DNA of 64,000 nt from Cristatella mucedo (lineage: Eukaryota; Bryozoa; Phylactolaemata; Cristatellidae): assembly GCA_009760855.2 (NCBI GenBank), contig WPIO01000065.1, positions 1,645,001-1,709,000 on the forward strand, in the 5' to 3' direction. This document shows positions 61,234-64,000 of this stretch, piece after piece; the first letter of the stretch is position 1; every line of letters starts with the position of its first letter. The translations under genes and the position numbers were made by a program. A model generated the notes under the pieces. It had not been told where the DNA came from. It worked only from the letters and a program-made list of their open reading frames with translations, and did not search any database.

Positions 61234-62094
61234 CGTATTTTATTTGTTCTTTCTCGCTCCAACTCTGTGAGCAGGCACCGAGCGTACGGTTTCCAGTGGC
61301 CAGACCTTCAGAATTGTGCTTTTGGCTACGGGCCGTCTTCTTTCTGCCAAATTACGGGTAGCCGCGGTGCGTTGGCTAGACCGAGCGGTTCGGGAGTTTT
61401 TCTTCCGGGCTCCGAATGGCCCAGAAGACTCGACACAGGAAGCGGCCATGTGTGGGGTCCGCTGTCCTCGTGGTGGATTGCCCGGCGGCAAGCGCTGCAT
61501 AAGAATGGATCCGGTGTGGCCCGGCTCGGCTGGTGGGCCCGGGTGCGAAGTCGGAGCGAGCCGTGTCAGCACCTTACCTGGTCCTCTCACGTGCGGGCTA
61601 GCGGCTTGGGCAGCGTAGAGCATACAATGGACGTCGGACAAGAGGGCAGGCGGTATCGCAAGGCCGACATCTACGTGCAGCAGTCTAAAGCGGTGCGACG
61701 AAAAAGCGAGCGAAAGGGATTGAACGCTGCGCAAGGCTGGGGGTCAGAGGAGTATCGGACGACCGCCTCCTGAGGTCCGGGGTCAAGCGCTGAGGCGCTA
61801 GCGGTCGCTGAGAATTTTCAGCGAGCACTGACTGCTAGAGAGCAGGCATTTATAGAAATGTCAGTGCGCACTCAACATAGCAATGGAATGGTCGTTGTCC
61901 GTCAAAAACAAGAAAAGCGTTTTGACTTACCTAGACTGGAGCTTTGGATGGTGACCAATATAGAAGTACGACTATTTTGCATTGCCATCCATCTGGCTTC
62001 GCTGTCACTCGATGCCCTAAATACTAGAGCTCTGTGAAGGCAGCCTCGGGCATTGCGTTTAGATTTATGCTCATCAGGTATATAACATGTAACT

Positions 62095-62935
62095 CAACTA
62101 TCAACGAGACTGCAGCAGCGCTATACACCTCAAAGGAATGCAGCAGCACTTGAATCTGCACGAAATCTAGGTATCGTGTTCCAAAATGACCTTTCGTTAG
62201 ACGACCGCATCAGCTCCACAATTAAGTTTGTCCATGCATTTGTGACATCCCGTCTTGACTTCTGTAACTCACTGCTTGCTGGCCTACCGGCATGTGCAAT
62301 CGTGCGCTTAGAGCGGGTGCAAAACTCTGGCAGCTAGGCTTGTCTGACGTGAGCGTCGCAGTTGCAACATCGCACCACTTCTGGCCGACCTGCACTGGAT
62401 ACCAGTCAAGCAATACATTGTCTTCAAGGTTTTGTCGCTCACTTTTAGGTCCCTTCATTCTTTGGCTCCAGTCTACCTATCAGATCGACTGCCCCGCCAG
62501 GTTAAGCACCGTACCACCCGCTTTTCGGAATCGAACTGTTTACCTATATCTCGAAAAATCCCACATCCTTCGGAGGCCGTGCATTTAGTTCGTATTCTCC
62601 CAAAGCGTTGAACTCACTCCCGACTTGCGTCACCACATTCCCTGACTTGACGGCATTTAAGAATAAATTTAAAACACACCTATTTATCAAAGCATTTAGT
62701 GGGTCCCCGTGATTCGTCCTGTATGTGTTTATGTGTGCTGACGCTGTGCATGCTGCCACTAATCACAAGTGCAGGCTGACCCTGTGCATGTCACCCCTAT
62801 CCATGTTATTCTTGTTGTTTATTGAGTATGCTACCACTAACAATTCGATCGTGCTTCCTCTGCAGCAAATGTACAGCACCTAGAAAGAGATTGAGTTTTC
62901 TGAGTGCGCTTTATCAAGCATGTCATTATTTGGTG
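62095..62935 (+). mobile_element. LINE ORF2 C terminus and 3' end
   Basis: The best coding remnant of the family. Near 62220 it reads FVHAFVTSRLDFCNSLLAGL. After a frameshift near 62330 it gives LADLHWIPVKQYIVFKVLSL, then TFRSLHSLAPVYLSDRLP. The tail GCAAATGTACAGCACC, AGAGATTGAGTTTTCTGAG follows at 62865-62925. These motifs place it in the L2/CR1 group. Confidence 0.85.
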
Positions 62936-63261
62936 AAAAAAGTTGCTCCGAACCCCAATGTACCGTTTACGCCATTTTCAGAGGCATAAACCATGCATGG
63001 CCGAAGTCTGCTCGGCTGACGCACGCGATTAGACGAGGTTGATCAACGAGAACTAATCCTAGCTGCGTATCCCATGAGTTATGGCAAGCAGTCACGGTCA
63101 TGGTCGCCGCGGCTCGAGGCGCGGTCATCTGGAACGTGGTCATCCTGCTTGAACCTCGCTTAGCTGGCAAGGTTAGTAATCTCGCTAGTGGTAGTTGCAA
63201 CCGGATATCCAACCCTCGTCCTTCGCCCAACCGAGTCTTGTCCGGCCGGGGCGACTGAAAT

Positions 63262-63345
63262 ATTACTGTCGCTGCGAGCGGAGGTGATAGCCTTTGTGGA
63301 TCTTCTGTCACTATACAAAAGAGGCTGCTCAATCAGCTAGTATAG
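63262..63345 (+). mobile_element. SINE family A 3' part
   Basis: Only the body and end remain: GGAGGTGATAGCCTTTGTGG and TCAATCAGCTAGTATAGC. After it, 63350-63475 is very AT-rich, and 63475-64000 shows no feature I can support. Confidence 0.65.
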
Positions 63346-64000
63346 CACTTTCTTATAACAATTTTTAAATTATCTAATTATAAAATATTCAATATTTAAT
63401 TATTTTATTCTTTATTATTCTTTATATTTAAATTAATAAAACAATTTTTAATTTTTCAATTTATAGCAATTTTTTGTCCCTGGGTAGTAAGCTTTACTTC
63501 CTAATTGCCGAGAGCCTTAGAAGTATGGAAAATGGCCATTATTTCCTCAAACTTTGCTCTTGTGAACAGGATGTTGGCTAACTTGAAAGTTAACAAATCT
63601 CCCGTGAGAAAACTGAAAGATAAGATTCGCGTCGTTTGGTTAACAGTTAGTCATAAAAAGTGTAGAAAATGAAGCAAACAACATATATTTACTCCGTTCA
63701 TAAAAATTGACGACTCAAAAGGGCTCAGAAATGATGTTATAGGCTTGCGGCTATAACTCAAATCGCTTTCTTCTAGAACCTGTCAAACATGACCGCCATT
63801 ATGCTTTCGTCATATTGTCCTTGGAAATGACGTTTTAAGTCCATTCATATCTTAAAGAAAGCGCCGCTTCTCTGAGTCTTGCTCTCATGCTCGCTTGAAC
63901 TTTTCCATACGAACATCAAGGACATGGACTTTGAGAAACATTCTATATCCTATTTTGGCATAGTTCTTTAAAGATGAGAGCCGGAATCAGCTATTTCCAG

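Noticed and set aside
61240..61773. Overlapping frames of 164-168 codons on both strands downstream of the stop
   Set aside because: No family, no splice context and equal openness on both strands; it may be 3' UTR or a single-copy GC-rich stretch.

Overview
This window is animal nuclear DNA. It has short exons bounded by GT...AG sites inside multi-kilobase introns, a CpG-rich promoter-like block, very long dinucleotide microsatellites, tRNA-like SINEs, and decayed LINEs of the L2/CR1 type. I found no bacterial, viral or organellar genes. Phylum cannot be settled from sequence alone. An invertebrate, perhaps a lophotrochozoan, is my guess and no more.

Layout. Positions 1-6000 hold no gene I can support, only a few repeat fragments. 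Positions 6000-9500 form a strongly CpG-rich block with a 22-bp perfect GC palindrome; a signal-anchor-like first coding exon lies at 7309-7566. From there to 60883 I could chain about 26 plus-strand coding exons. Nearly all junctions agree in reading phase, which is strong internal evidence for one very long gene of roughly 2,400 residues. Most of the DNA between exons is intron filled with LINE and SINE debris and microsatellites. Downstream of 60883 come a 210-bp perfect (GA)n tract, a decayed LINE and AT-rich DNA.

The predicted protein. The order is: signal sequence; a beta-rich ectodomain; a first membrane span (20165 exon) followed by Lys-Lys; a roughly 310-residue proline/serine/acidic cytoplasmic stretch; a second span (27060s); two EGF-like modules (29159 and 29422 exons); a TNFR-like cysteine repeat (29652 and 30153); a long secreted-type region with cysteine clusters (35213-50700); then five more spans (near 50810, 51025, 53450, 53830 and 60265). 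Large helical extracellular loops alternate with short cytoplasmic stretches in this last part, and the tail is Ser/Arg-rich. The last five spans resemble prominin-type pentaspan topology in layout only. I do not recognise the family. If the model is right, this is an unusual multispan adhesion- or receptor-like protein that joins EGF/TNFR modules to a pentaspan module.

Weak points. There are phase breaks at three places: between 13706 and 19798 (bridged by a weak exon), between 35579 and 36881, and between 54095 and 58495. The first exons could belong to a separate upstream gene. Splice evidence would decide. Two splice sites appear to coincide with transposable elements: a donor at 20694 in a SINE and an acceptor at 30152 at the end of a LINE.
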